Positions 19,142-27,201 of a stretch of DNA of 64,000 nt are shown piece after piece. Source of the DNA: Rhizobium sp. LC145 (GTDB lineage: Bacteria > Pseudomonadota > Alphaproteobacteria > Rhizobiales > Rhizobiaceae); assembly GCF_001005825.1 (NCBI RefSeq), contig NZ_LBHV01000002.1, positions 1 through 64,000 on the forward strand. The letters run 5' to 3'. Under the pieces are notes generated by a model. The model saw nothing but the letters and a program-made list of their open reading frames with translations. It ran no database searches and was not told the origin of the DNA. A program made the translations under genes and the position numbers. Position 1 is the first letter of the stretch, and each line of letters begins with the position of its first letter.

Positions 19142-19500
19142 GGGACATTTCCGGTCTGAAGGTTCTCATTGTCGAGGACGAGGGCCTTGTGGCTCTTATG
19201 ATAGAGGACATGCTCCAGGATCTCGGTTGCGAAGTCATTGCTTCCGTATCGCGGCTTGCCGATGCACGAACAATCGCCGCCAAGGCGGAAGTCGATCTAG
19301 CGGTGTTGGATGTCAACCTCGCTGGCGAGCCTAGTTTTTCCGTTGCGGAGATCCTCCGCAACCGTCAAATACCGTTCATATTTAGCACCGGATATGGGAT
19401 GGAGGGGCTGCCTGACGAGTTTGGCGGCCATCCTGTTATCGGCAAACCCTTTTCCTCTGGCGAGCTGCAGCAGATAATCGCGGGTGTCGTGGACGATTGA
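19138..19500 (+). CDS. Single-domain response regulator (receiver only)
   Basis: A 120-residue CheY-like receiver without an output domain. The acidic pocket E13-D14 (LIVEDEG), the phosphoacceptor D58 (LAVLDVNLAG), a serine in the switch region (FIFSTGYG) and the conserved Lys (VIGKPFSSGEL) are all present. The ATG overlaps the kinase stop as ATGA, so the two are translationally coupled and form a cognate pair. HWE kinases with such receivers often feed into general-stress or phosphorelay pathways in rhizobia. The partner acting downstream is not in view. Confidence 0.92.
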   Translation: MRDISGLKVLIVEDEGLVALMIEDMLQDLGCEVIASVSRLADARTIAAKAEVDLAVLDVNLAGEPSFSVAEILRNRQIPFIFSTGYGMEGLPDEFGGHPVIGKPFSSGELQQIIAGVVDD

Positions 19501-19797
19501 CGAAACCTGCGTCCGACCTGTCCTGTTACCGGTACCCGCGACTGAGTGGGTTCGATCGGAGGGGGCACCTGCTCGCAGCGGGCTTATATAGCTAAGCCAT
19601 TTGGCGGATATTGAATGATCGCGATTACATGAGGAAGCGTTGCTCTTTGGCTCATCTGGCGCGATCCACAAAATGATCTTGTTGGTTGCCTGACTTGTAA
19701 ACGAGCTGTTGCCGCCCTATATCAACTTATGATGGCATCGTGAGGTGGGGATTGCTATCGACGGTTTTCCCTGTCCTCAGAAAAGGAGGAGGACGAT

Positions 19798-19920
19798 ATG
19801 TCTTCCAAGGCCAACCATCTACCGTCTTGGTACTATGAGGGTTTGGCACCGAAAGCGTGTGCCGGACTGAGCATATGCATCCTCCTCTACATCATGGGAA
19901 GTGGTTGGCTATGGTCATAG
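19798..19920 (+). CDS. 40-residue single-span membrane peptide
   Basis: A short open frame, MSSKANHLPSWYYEGL through MGSGWLWS, has one of the best ribosome-binding sites in the window (AAAAGGAGGAGG, six bases before the ATG). A hydrophobic segment, about residues 22-36 (AGLSICILLYIMGSG), could span the membrane once. The next gene's ATG overlaps its final codons (ATGGTCATAG). I do not recognise the family. Strong translation signals and overlap support a real gene. Confidence 0.55.
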   Translation: MSSKANHLPSWYYEGLAPKACAGLSICILLYIMGSGWLWS

Positions 19921-20183
19921 TACTTTCTGCCAAAACGTCATCGGTTGATAATGAAATTCTCCGTCGTGTCCTGAAAAAGGGACGCTATGCGACACTGGAT
20001 CTGAAGGCGCGCATTGGAGCCGATCACTCCGAAGAGGTGGTCCTCGTTCAACGCATTCTGGACGGCATGATTTCGCCCGAAGACTACCCGCCCTCCCCAA
20101 AGGCGCGAAAACGCAGCCCCCGAGGCGAAATCGCGTCATGGGAGAATGAGGGCGGGTCAATTGATCCCAACGTCAAGGAGTAG
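19911..20183 (+). CDS. Hypothetical 90-residue protein
   Basis: A 90-residue, charged, soluble protein (starts MVIVLSAKTSSVDNEILRR). The middle is rich in charged helices (LKARIGADHSEEVVLVQRILDGMI) and the tail is basic and proline-rich (PPSPKARKRSPRGE). The ATG overlaps the stop of the 40-residue peptide and the gene ends five bases before a DUF982 gene, so the three form a small operon behind the kinase/receiver pair. Family not recognised; the start depends on coupling, because no separate ribosome-binding site is seen. Confidence 0.5.
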   Translation: MVIVLSAKTSSVDNEILRRVLKKGRYATLDLKARIGADHSEEVVLVQRILDGMISPEDYPPSPKARKRSPRGEIASWENEGGSIDPNVKE

Positions 20184-20187
20184 CGAT

Positions 20188-20451
20188 ATGCTAACAGAAC
20201 ACTGGAGTACACCGGTTCGGATCGGTGATAGCTCGATCAATAGCCCATTGCAGGCACATGGCTTCATGATGCGCGAGTGGCCGAATACCAAATACTTAAC
20301 GTTTGCCGAGGCTCACCTCGCCATACTGGCGGCGCTCGACGGTCGCCAGTCGATAGAGGAGGCACGGACGCGATTTGTCACCGCGGTCCTGGATGCGGAG
20401 CTGGACCACCCGGGGTTTGAACGGCTCCCGACGGCGGGAGGCCTCTTTTGA
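20188..20451 (+). CDS. DUF982 family protein
   Basis: An 87-residue protein with the DUF982 pattern: VRI at the N-terminus, an aromatic-charged block (REWPNTKYLTFAEAHLAILAALDGRQSIEEARTRF) and a short C-terminal helix. DUF982 proteins are common and multi-copy in Rhizobiaceae, often on plasmids; their function is unknown. The ATG at 20188 follows CAAGGAG. The gene lies four bases after the 90-residue gene and is probably co-transcribed with it. Confidence 0.75.
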   Translation: MLTEHWSTPVRIGDSSINSPLQAHGFMMREWPNTKYLTFAEAHLAILAALDGRQSIEEARTRFVTAVLDAELDHPGFERLPTAGGLF

Positions 20452-20818
20452 AAGTCTCCGTCTATCCTCGCTATTCCCGGACAATCGACGCGACACTCCC
20501 ATCCCCGTATAGTTAATTCGAAAGCCGAGATAGAAATTGAATTTAAAGGAGAATAGCTGGCGATGATTGGAGCGGATGTGCAACGCCCAGCCTTCACTAA
20601 GAAGCATGCAGCCGGATGCCGCTCTTGCTGCGACTGCGGGACTTGATGCGATCTAGTGCTTGAACTTGGCAGGCCCCATCTGCTTGCATTATCAGATGTC
20701 GTGTGACTGCCGGCGCCGCTGGCTTCCTGTGAATCGCGCCTCTGGCGGAGTGCTGCCAAGACTACATATCTCTTAGATGACTCAACCGAAAGTGCGTATT
20801 CTTCCTCCACTTCTGCCC
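20452..20818. other. Convergent intergenic region
   Basis: The stretch separates the rightward DUF982 gene from the 3' end of the leftward nucleotidyltransferase-fold gene. I see no coding frame with support and no clear hairpin with a T tract. Confidence 0.4.
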
Positions 20819-21907
20819 TCAGAATGGCATAGTAATGTCTTCTCGGATCTGGATTGCACCAACACGGAGACTGTCCGCAAGATGATCGCGCTGCTTGGCA
20901 GTGAGCATTCCGGCCCCAGATCGGATGCCATCCTGCCATGCGGGGCCGCGTTCCCATGCTTCGTTGTAGACGAGGGCAAGGTCTGAGAGCCTTCTGGTCT
21001 GTTCAAGCGCCTCAAACAGGAGTGCGGCCTGCCGGATGTCCTTGTCGCGCTTCAGTGCGCTGTCACCTTCAGTTCGACGGCGTGAGGCGACGATGAGCTT
21101 GTGGACGGCGTACCTCGCGGGATCCGGGACGGTGACCGGGATCCCGCTCTTGTGGAGTAGGACGGTTCTGACCGGGTCACGAATGAGGAAGTCGAGAAAG
21201 CGTAACGGATCCGCACTCGCGCCGCCAAGGGCTGGCATCCGGGAAGGCTGGTCGATGTAGTCATCCGACCCTCGGTTGGATGTCAGAAACTCGACCCGGT
21301 ATCCCGTCGCGTTCTGGAACGCGCTCGATGCTGTGGATCCGGAGCGGTGAGGAACCGGCCGGAAGGTCGGATCGATACCCTGCAGCAACTCGACGATTGG
21401 AGGCAGGCTGTCCTCTACTTCATGGGAGATCGCGTGGTCCTGGGCTATGTCCGCATCCCCAGTCAGAAGCGCGGCCAGGGGCAGGCGCACACCGAGGATA
21501 CCCGCGTAGGTCTGGAAGGCCACCGTGCCGATCAGGACGCCGCGCAGCCGGAACAGGCCTCCGGTCGCAAGTACCTCCACGATGTCCCCGGACATGGGGT
21601 CGGGAGCGATCATGCCGCCTTCACGGGTGAGGGATGACACCATGCGCCTACGAGCGCGCAGATCGTCCTTCTGCTGCTGGTGCGTCTCTACGCGCTGGGC
21701 GATCTCGGGATCGTTTGCAGGGCCGACATAGCGGCGCGTTTTGCCGCCCTTGCCGTCAGGGATGTCGAAGTACCAGTAGGCTCGCTCCTTGACGACAACG
21801 CGTTGGAATCGGCCCGCCGGCGGGAAGTCCGCTGTCCATGCCGCGTCCATGGAGCGCTGGGCCAGCTCCGCGAGCATGGTCTGGTACGTGAGATCCACCT
21901 GCTTCAT
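20819..21907 (-). CDS. GSU2403-family nucleotidyltransferase-fold protein
   Basis: A 362-residue protein matching the GSU2403-like (NTP_transf_8) family: an N-terminal helical segment (YQTMLAELAQRSMDAAW), FDIPDGKGGKTRRYVGP, the nucleotidyltransferase-like LIGTVAFQTYAGILGVRL and LLTGDADIAQDHAISHEV, and the C-terminal block PVTVPDPARYAVHKLIVASRR. GDADIA could supply metal-binding aspartates. Function is not established; such folds occur in tRNA editing and toxin/antitoxin systems. I chose the ATG at 21907 (MKQVDLT) after GAGGAAGG rather than an upstream TTG. A decayed partial copy lies near 31.5 kb. Confidence 0.75.
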   Translation of the reverse strand: MKQVDLTYQTMLAELAQRSMDAAWTADFPPAGRFQRVVVKERAYWYFDIPDGKGGKTRRYVGPANDPEIAQRVETHQQQKDDLRARRRMVSSLTREGGMIAPDPMSGDIVEVLATGGLFRLRGVLIGTVAFQTYAGILGVRLPLAALLTGDADIAQDHAISHEVEDSLPPIVELLQGIDPTFRPVPHRSGSTASSAFQNATGYRVEFLTSNRGSDDYIDQPSRMPALGGASADPLRFLDFLIRDPVRTVLLHKSGIPVTVPDPARYAVHKLIVASRRRTEGDSALKRDKDIRQAALLFEALEQTRRLSDLALVYNEAWERGPAWQDGIRSGAGMLTAKQRDHLADSLRVGAIQIREDITMPF

Positions 21908-21924
21908 CACTGCCTTCCTCAAGT

Positions 21925-21949
21925 TATACCTTTTATGTAAAAAGGTATA
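21925..21949. promoter_or_regulatory. 25-base perfect inverted repeat upstream of the GSU2403-type gene
   Basis: The arms TATACCTTTT (21925-21934) and AAAAGGTATA (21940-21949) are perfectly complementary around a five-base centre. The repeat sits 18 bases upstream of the start codon and has no T tract on the gene strand, so an operator is likelier than a terminator. Confidence 0.5.
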
Positions 21950-22093
21950 GACTGAATAGAAGGAGAGGGGAAGAGGAGCCTCACCTTACTGGATGAATGG
22001 ATTTCCGGGGCGAGGGTCGTCGCAATGAGACCTGTGCCGATGCTTCCGATGTTCACTTTGGTCATTGTCATACCCTTCCGCCCATCAGGCGAT

Positions 22094-22381
22094 CTACTCG
22101 AGAGGATCGATCTCGATGTTTGCGATCGTTCCCGGTGGCAGTTGCCTGTTGAAGACGCGGATGGCTTCGCCGGACATGTGCTGTTCCCAGATCTGGCGGG
22201 AGGCCCATTCTTCAACGAACACGTAGACTCCCCTCTGATTGAGGTTGCGGTGGAGATGATAGGAGAGGCATCCCACCTCGGCGCGCGTCGCGACTGACAA
22301 TTCCGCCGCATATGTCTCGAAGGCATCTTCCTTGCCGGGTGTGATCGTGACGCGTGCCACGACATTGATACTGCTGGTCAC
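22094..22381 (-). CDS. Antibiotic biosynthesis monooxygenase (ABM) domain protein, YgiN-like
   Basis: A 95-residue single-domain protein of the ABM fold (dimeric ferredoxin-like barrel). It starts INVVARVTITPGKEDAFETYAAEL, continues EVGCLSYHLHRNL and EEWASRQIWEQHMSGEAIRVF, and ends IANIEIDPLE. Relatives include the quinol monooxygenase YgiN; many members have no proven activity. The likely start is GTG at 22381. It heads a leftward set with the two DJ-1-type genes upstream, which suggests a role in handling quinones or reactive carbonyls. Confidence 0.78.
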   Translation of the reverse strand: MTSSINVVARVTITPGKEDAFETYAAELSVATRAEVGCLSYHLHRNLNQRGVYVFVEEWASRQIWEQHMSGEAIRVFNRQLPPGTIANIEIDPLE

Positions 22382-22511
22382 TTGTCTGTCCTGTCAGGTT
22401 GGCTTCGGCTTGCGATATGGAGCAACGCCCCAAGCTGCTGTGTGCGGGATTGAATGAGGCCGACGCGCCGCTCCGGGATTGGGAGCGGCGCTGGCGGATC
22501 GCCCGGCTGGT

Positions 22512-23351
22512 TTATTTCAGGCGCTTGAGCAATTCGGCGGCGACGGCTGGGGCGGAAGTGGGGTTCTGGCCGGTGATCAACTCGCGGTCGGTCACCACGT
22601 TGGATGTCCACGGCGTCTCGTTGCTGACGAAATCGCCGCCTGCCGCTTCCAAGGCCGTCTGCGGATAGAACTTCATCTCCCCGCCGCTCAGCAGGCCCTT
22701 GGCAATTTCCTCTTCCTGATTGCTGATGACAGTCATCTTGTAGCCCGCATAGATCCAGCCCTCGGCCTTGGCCGAACCGCTTGTCTCAAGCTTCATGGTG
22801 AAGGCTGCTGCATCGGGCAGGGCCGAGAGCAGGGCGATCGGGCCATGGCAGGCGAGCGCCGTGGTCTTGCCCTTCGCATGGAAGTCGGCAAGCAGCTTGC
22901 CCAATTCCGGGCTGACGAGAAGATCCTGCATCGGGGCATGGCCGCCCGGCACATAGACCGCATCGAAATGGTCGTAACCGATCTGCTCGACGCGGGAGAG
23001 GCTGATCACCGGCGAGGTGCTGTCGGATGTCAGCCTGAGTTTCTCAAGCATGGCGATGCCTTCCCGCATCGCGGCCTCGTCGCCACCGAAATACATCTTG
23101 TCCACGGAGGACTTGTCCAGCGTCGGCGCCGTTCCCTTCGGGGTCGCGAAGGTGATGTCATGACCGGCCTGCGTCAGCGCCTTTACCGGCTGCATCAATT
23201 CATTGAGATAAAAGCCGGTCTCGAAAACCTTGCCGTTCTTGAGGTCGAGACGGTCGGAATCGGAAAGGACGACCAGAACGTTGGCGGCCTGTGTGCTGAA
23301 GGCACTTGTTCCAAGAGCAAGCGCGAGGGCGAGAGTGCGGATAGGCTTCAT
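22512..23351 (-). CDS. Exported DJ-1/PfpI family protein
   Basis: A 279-residue type-1 glutamine-amidotransferase-like protein with a Sec signal peptide (MKPIRTLALALALGTSAFSTQA). The nucleophile elbow is ALACHGPIALL and an upstream GGHAPMQDL loop matches the Hsp31/YhbO-like branch. Family members act as chaperones, glyoxalase III or proteases; a periplasmic copy is less usual. ATG at 23351 follows ATGGAGAAAAAC. A cytoplasmic paralogue is encoded directly upstream (23439-24131). Confidence 0.85.
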   Translation of the reverse strand: MKPIRTLALALALGTSAFSTQAANVLVVLSDSDRLDLKNGKVFETGFYLNELMQPVKALTQAGHDITFATPKGTAPTLDKSSVDKMYFGGDEAAMREGIAMLEKLRLTSDSTSPVISLSRVEQIGYDHFDAVYVPGGHAPMQDLLVSPELGKLLADFHAKGKTTALACHGPIALLSALPDAAAFTMKLETSGSAKAEGWIYAGYKMTVISNQEEEIAKGLLSGGEMKFYPQTALEAAGGDFVSNETPWTSNVVTDRELITGQNPTSAPAVAAELLKRLK

Positions 23352-23438
23352 GTTTTTCTCCATGCGAAAGCCGTTCCCTGCCCAACGGGTCAGGGAAGAT
23401 CTATGATGTGTCGACTGGGGTGATATCGGTAATGCTGG

Positions 23439-24131
23439 TTATGCGGTCAGGAGATCGCGGAGCGCTTCGCCGACGCCGGTCGCCGATTGCGGATTCTGGC
23501 CGGTGACCAGCCTTCCGTCGATGACCACCTTCGCGGTCCAGTCGGGGGCCGGATGGTGATGGGCGCCGCGAGCGGCAAGCGTGCTGGCCAGCAGGAAGGG
23601 AACAACCTTGTCCAGCTTGACGGCCCGTTCCTCGTCGTCGGTGAAGGCGGCGACGTTCTTGCCGGCGACAAGGTGCGCGCCGTTGCTCAACGTGATGTTG
23701 ACCAGTGCCGCGGGGCCGTGGCACACGGCGGCGACAACGCCGCCCGCCTCGTAAATATCGCGGGCGACGCTGTTGACCGCCGGGCTTGTCGGGAAGTCCC
23801 ACATCGCGCCGTGTCCGCCGGCGAAGAAGATGGCGGAGTAGTTTTTCGGATCGACATTGGAAAGACGCGACGTGTTGCGAATGGCGTAGCGGAAGCCTTC
23901 GCTGTTCCAGTAGCGCGCATTGATCGCGTCATCGAGGTCTAGGCCGTCGACAGGCGGTTCGCCGCCATTGATCGAGGCGAACTCGACCGGGATGCCGGCG
24001 ACATCGAGAACGGCGAAAGGATGGGTAACCTCGCCGAGGTAGAATCCGGTGGGTTCGCCAGTTTCGCCTTTGACGCCATGGCTGGTGAGGACGAAGAGAG
24101 CCGGTTTGATATCCTTGGTTGTGCTTGTCAT
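23439..24131 (-). CDS. DJ-1/PfpI family protein (cytoplasmic paralogue)
   Basis: A 230-residue DJ-1/PfpI protein without signal peptide. It shows the nucleophile elbow VAAVCHGPAALVNI, IFFAGGHGAMWDFP, and the C-terminal RLVTGQNPQSATGVGEAL that parallels RELITGQNPTSAPAVAAEL in its exported neighbour. Likely functions are methylglyoxal detoxification (glyoxalase III) or chaperone action on damaged proteins. The ATG at 24131 follows CAGGAGCAAATC. The two genes are 87 bases apart in the same direction and probably arose by tandem duplication with later gain or loss of an export signal. Confidence 0.85.
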   Translation of the reverse strand: MTSTTKDIKPALFVLTSHGVKGETGEPTGFYLGEVTHPFAVLDVAGIPVEFASINGGEPPVDGLDLDDAINARYWNSEGFRYAIRNTSRLSNVDPKNYSAIFFAGGHGAMWDFPTSPAVNSVARDIYEAGGVVAAVCHGPAALVNITLSNGAHLVAGKNVAAFTDDEERAVKLDKVVPFLLASTLAARGAHHHPAPDWTAKVVIDGRLVTGQNPQSATGVGEALRDLLTA

Positions 24132-24326
24132 GATTTGCTCCTGAACATCGCGATGACGTTTCATCACATTCGATGCCCTGAACGTATTAAAGCTACGAAG
24201 GTGGATAAATGGGTCTTCGAGGAATTCATTTGTTCGCAGAAGGATAGAATGATGACGAACAACAAGCTGAGGAGCCATAGCGGACGGTTGCGCCCCTTCT
24301 GTCCGGCCCACCCGACGCGAAATGCT

Positions 24327-24480
24327 TCAAAGCAATGCCTTGCCGATCGATGCGCCGCCATCCACAAACAGTGTCTGGCCGGTGATAAATCCAGCGTCGT
24401 TTGATAGGAGGAACTGGATTGCGGCCGCGATTCGTCCGGCTTTCCAAGTCGGTACATGGGGACGCCGGCTAGATGCCGTC
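24327..24480 (-). pseudogene. C-terminal remnant of a short-chain dehydrogenase/reductase
   Basis: The minus strand reads the typical SDR C-terminus RIAAAIQFLLSNDAGFITGQ, then TLFVDGGASIGKALL and a stop at 24327-24329. Just upstream, in a different frame, is VPMYRLGKPDE, which in intact SDRs directly precedes the IAAAI segment. A frameshift therefore lies near 24430. No catalytic YxxxK or Rossmann region is found upstream, because the LysR gene occupies that DNA on the other strand. This is a decayed fragment. Confidence 0.75.
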
Positions 24481-24592
24481 CCCCCCGGAAGCTGGTCTCA
24501 TTCCGGCAGACGGAGTTCCAAACCACTTTATTGACGCCGCAATCGAGGATAAAGCTGCCCAAGGGAAACGGACTTTTTCGCAAGGGGTCAAA

Positions 24593-25492
24593 ATGGGGCG
24601 GCGGTTTGATCATCTGGGCGACGTGGAGGCGTTTGTCACAGTTGCTGAAAAAGGCTCGATGACCCAAGGCGCGGTTGCGCTTTCAACGACTCCATCGGTT
24701 CTTAGTAGAGCGATCACCCGTCTTGAAACCCGTCTAGGCGCGCAATTGATGCGTCGAACCACGCGACGGTTGAGCTTGACGGATGAAGGCCGCGCCTATC
24801 TGGAGCAGGCACGCGCCGCATTTTCGATGATCGACGACGCGGAGCGAGCGATCCAGGGGCCGACTGGTGCGTCGTTAACGGGTCAAGTCCGTATCAGTGT
24901 GCCGACGACATATGGCCATTATCGGTTACCTGCCACGCTGGGCCGCTTCATGCGGGCCTACCCGGAAGTGCAGGTCGAACTGAGCATCACCAATCGCAAT
25001 GTGGATCTTGTGGCGGAGGGCTACGATCTAGCGATCCGCCTCGGTCCGTTACCTGATAGCGGGCTGGTGGCGCGCAAACTAGAGGACGCACCGTTGAGGC
25101 TGGTTGCCTCTCCGCATTATCTCGAATGGGCTGGCGTTCCGCGGAACGTCGAAGACTTGGCGAAACATCAGTGCCTCCCTTTCGTGATGCCGAGCACAGG
25201 GCGTTGCGCCCCATGGCTGTTTCGCGTCGGCGGTCGCGACGTTGACTGGGCGCCACTTGCTCGCACCCGGGTATTTGACGACGTGCTGGGTGTGGTGTCG
25301 TTGGCGGAAAACGGCCTCGGAATCTGTCAGACCTACGATTTTATTGTGCGGGACCGTATCGAACAGGGGCGTCTTGTCGAGGTGCTGGAGCACGCGCGGG
25401 GCCGTTCCCGGCCTTTCTCGCTCATCTTCGCCCCACACCGTCGCCTCTCGGCGGCAACACGAACGCTGATCGATTTCCTTGCCAAGGAATAG
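24593..25492 (+). CDS. LysR-type transcriptional regulator
   Basis: A 299-residue LysR regulator of the large DsdA/AaeR-like subgroup. The N-terminal helix-turn-helix (LGDVEAFVTVAEKGSMTQGAVALSTTPSVLSRAITRLETRLG) is followed by RTTRRLSLTDEGRAYLEQ and a GYDLAIRLGPLPDSGLVARKL effector-domain motif. The ATG at 24593 follows AAGGGG; an upstream extension lacks family similarity. It points away from the SDR remnant, and LysR/SDR divergent pairs are common, so its original target may be the decayed gene. Confidence 0.9.
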   Translation: MGRRFDHLGDVEAFVTVAEKGSMTQGAVALSTTPSVLSRAITRLETRLGAQLMRRTTRRLSLTDEGRAYLEQARAAFSMIDDAERAIQGPTGASLTGQVRISVPTTYGHYRLPATLGRFMRAYPEVQVELSITNRNVDLVAEGYDLAIRLGPLPDSGLVARKLEDAPLRLVASPHYLEWAGVPRNVEDLAKHQCLPFVMPSTGRCAPWLFRVGGRDVDWAPLARTRVFDDVLGVVSLAENGLGICQTYDFIVRDRIEQGRLVEVLEHARGRSRPFSLIFAPHRRLSAATRTLIDFLAKE

Positions 25493-25717
25493 TCACCGGG
25501 CGCTCGCCGCAGGAGAAGCAGGGCATCGCTTACGAGACGTTGCTGCAAGCCTGCAGAGATGCCGCCGTCGGCCAGTTTCCGCTAGAGCCAGTAGGGTGTA
25601 TTGACGAATGAAGAAGCAACCTAAACATGTAATCTCGTCGGCGGCTATAATGGTTGTCCGGTGCGGGCGGATCGATGTATTCAGGGGCTGGATCCTTCAC
25701 TTATAACCTGCAGGCAC

Positions 25718-26398
25718 ATGGAAACGTCGCTTTATCTGCCCGTCAAAGGCTTTCTTGAGAAGGCGGGTTATACTGTCAAAGGTGAAGTTGGCGGTTGCGA
25801 TCTCGTCGGCTTGAGTGACAACGATCCGCCTGTCGTCGTGATCTGCGAGCTGAAACTAAGCTTCAATCTGGAGCTCATTCTACAGGCCGTCGATCGCGCA
25901 GCTATTGCAGACGAGGTCTGGATCGCGGCCCGTGTCTCGCCCAAGGGCAAAGGACGCGGCGCAGACAAACGCTACCGCGATCTCTGCCGCAGGCTCGGAA
26001 TCGGCATGCTCGGCATTTCCGATACCGGCGATGTGGCCATAATCGTCAGTTCCGTAACACCGATGCCGCGAACCAATCCGAAACGGCGTTCAGGGCTGAT
26101 ACGGGAACACCAGAGGCGGCGCGGCGATCCGGCCGTGGGCGGGAGCACACGCGCGCCGATCATGACCGCGTACCGCCAGCAGGCGCTTGGCTGCGCGTTA
26201 GCGCTGGCATCGGGGCCGATGCGCGTGCGCCAAATCAGATCTAGCATACCGGATGCCGGGAAGATTTTGCTTGCGAACGTCTATGGCTGGTTTGAACGTC
26301 GCGATCGAGGAGTCTATGGCTTGACCGCCGCCGGACGGGAGGCGCTACAGCGATGGCCGCAGCAGGACGTGCCAGCAACAGTCGCCCTTCCCGACTGA
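25718..26398 (+). CDS. DUF2161 family protein with PD-(D/E)XK-type motif
   Basis: A 226-residue protein matching DUF2161: METSLYLPVKGFLEKAGYTVKGEV at the start, then a nuclease-like motif with D28 (GGCDLVGL) and E44-x-K46 (VVVICELKLSF). A basic linker and a C-terminal winged-helix-like region (MRVRQIRSSI, GWFERRDRGVYGLTAAGREAL) follow. The family is annotated as a PD-(D/E)XK-type phosphodiesterase, but its biological role is unknown. ATG at 25718 is preceded by CTGCAGGCAC. It appears to be a single-gene unit. Confidence 0.8.
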   Translation: METSLYLPVKGFLEKAGYTVKGEVGGCDLVGLSDNDPPVVVICELKLSFNLELILQAVDRAAIADEVWIAARVSPKGKGRGADKRYRDLCRRLGIGMLGISDTGDVAIIVSSVTPMPRTNPKRRSGLIREHQRRRGDPAVGGSTRAPIMTAYRQQALGCALALASGPMRVRQIRSSIPDAGKILLANVYGWFERRDRGVYGLTAAGREALQRWPQQDVPATVALPD

Positions 26399-26519
26399 TT
26401 TTCTTTCTGCAATAGAGCTTTACGCCGCTCAAGCGAAAACAGGGCCAGTAATTCGGGCCTGCTCGAGATGAAACGCCGGAAAGCAGGCGAAACAGGCTCA
26501 TTCAATTCAACAGTTCAAT

Positions 26520-27092
26520 TTAGCCTGCGAACTGATTTAGCCCAGCTTGAAACTCGGCAAGTGTCGCCTGCACATGCCGTGCGAAGCTTTCCTCCCCTTC
26601 GTCGGCGCGCCAGTTCTGCAGCGCAACTTTCCAAAGGGCCGCGCCAATTTCAGCTATCACCCGCGAAAGTGACGGCTGTATGCCGCGTTGCTGCAAGGCC
26701 ATATCAATTGCCGATGCCAGCATATGCAGCTTCATCAGTTCCCGCTCATGCAAATCACTATGCGTGGAGATCAGGAACTGGCGAAGCTTCACGATCGGGC
26801 GATGGCTATCAATAAACGGAGCGACTGCCTCAAAGCTGGAAGCGACAATGCTCAGCGGATGTTCGCCGGTAGGTGCTTTCGCAATCTCCTTTGTTATGGA
26901 GGTCTGATGCGCGCCGGCCCGCCAGAACAGTACTTCCCGCTTGTCCGTAAAGTAGCGGTAGAAGGTTCGTTCCGTTAATCCAGCTTTAGAGGCGATCTCC
27001 GGAACAGTTGTCTCGGCGTAACCCTGCCTGCCGAAAAGCTCGTACGCGGCACTCTCGAAGCGCTCGCGCGCATTCTCTGCTCTTTGCACCAT
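26520..27092 (-). CDS. TetR family repressor of the aldehyde oxidase operon
   Basis: A 190-residue TetR-family protein. The helix-turn-helix spans about residues 8-55 (ERFESAAYELFGRQGYAETTVPEIASKAGLTERTFYRYFTDK), and the rest is an all-helical ligand-binding domain. It is divergent from the paoABC-type operon, and the 109-base gap holds two perfect palindromes with TTGTCAG/CTGACAA arms. This is the classic layout of an autoregulated repressor controlling its neighbour. The inducer is probably an aldehyde or aromatic substrate of the oxidase (inference). Confidence 0.9.
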   Translation of the reverse strand: MVQRAENARERFESAAYELFGRQGYAETTVPEIASKAGLTERTFYRYFTDKREVLFWRAGAHQTSITKEIAKAPTGEHPLSIVASSFEAVAPFIDSHRPIVKLRQFLISTHSDLHERELMKLHMLASAIDMALQQRGIQPSLSRVIAEIGAALWKVALQNWRADEGEESFARHVQATLAEFQAGLNQFAG

Positions 27093-27125
27093 TCAAGTAC
27101 CTCTCCGTTTTGTGAACATAGGTCG

Positions 27126-27174
27126 ATTGTCAGGTTCTGACAATGATGATACGCATTGTCAGAGCCTGACAATG
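27126..27174. promoter_or_regulatory. Two tandem palindromic operators for the TetR regulator
   Basis: Operator 1 (27126-27144) is ATTGTCAG-GTT-CTGACAAT. Operator 2 (27154-27174) has nine-base arms CATTGTCAG and CTGACAATG around AGC. Both are perfect inverted repeats, with centres 29 bases apart. A further half-site, CTGACAAT, is at 27218-27225, just inside the operon's first gene. Confidence 0.8.
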
Positions 27175-27201
27175 TTTGTCTTGGCTGGAAGGGAGGATGG
27201 C

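Noticed and set aside
22479..23423. 314-codon plus-strand frame antisense to the exported DJ-1 protein
   Set aside because: The opposite strand has a signal peptide, nucleophile elbow and ribosome-binding site; this frame has none.
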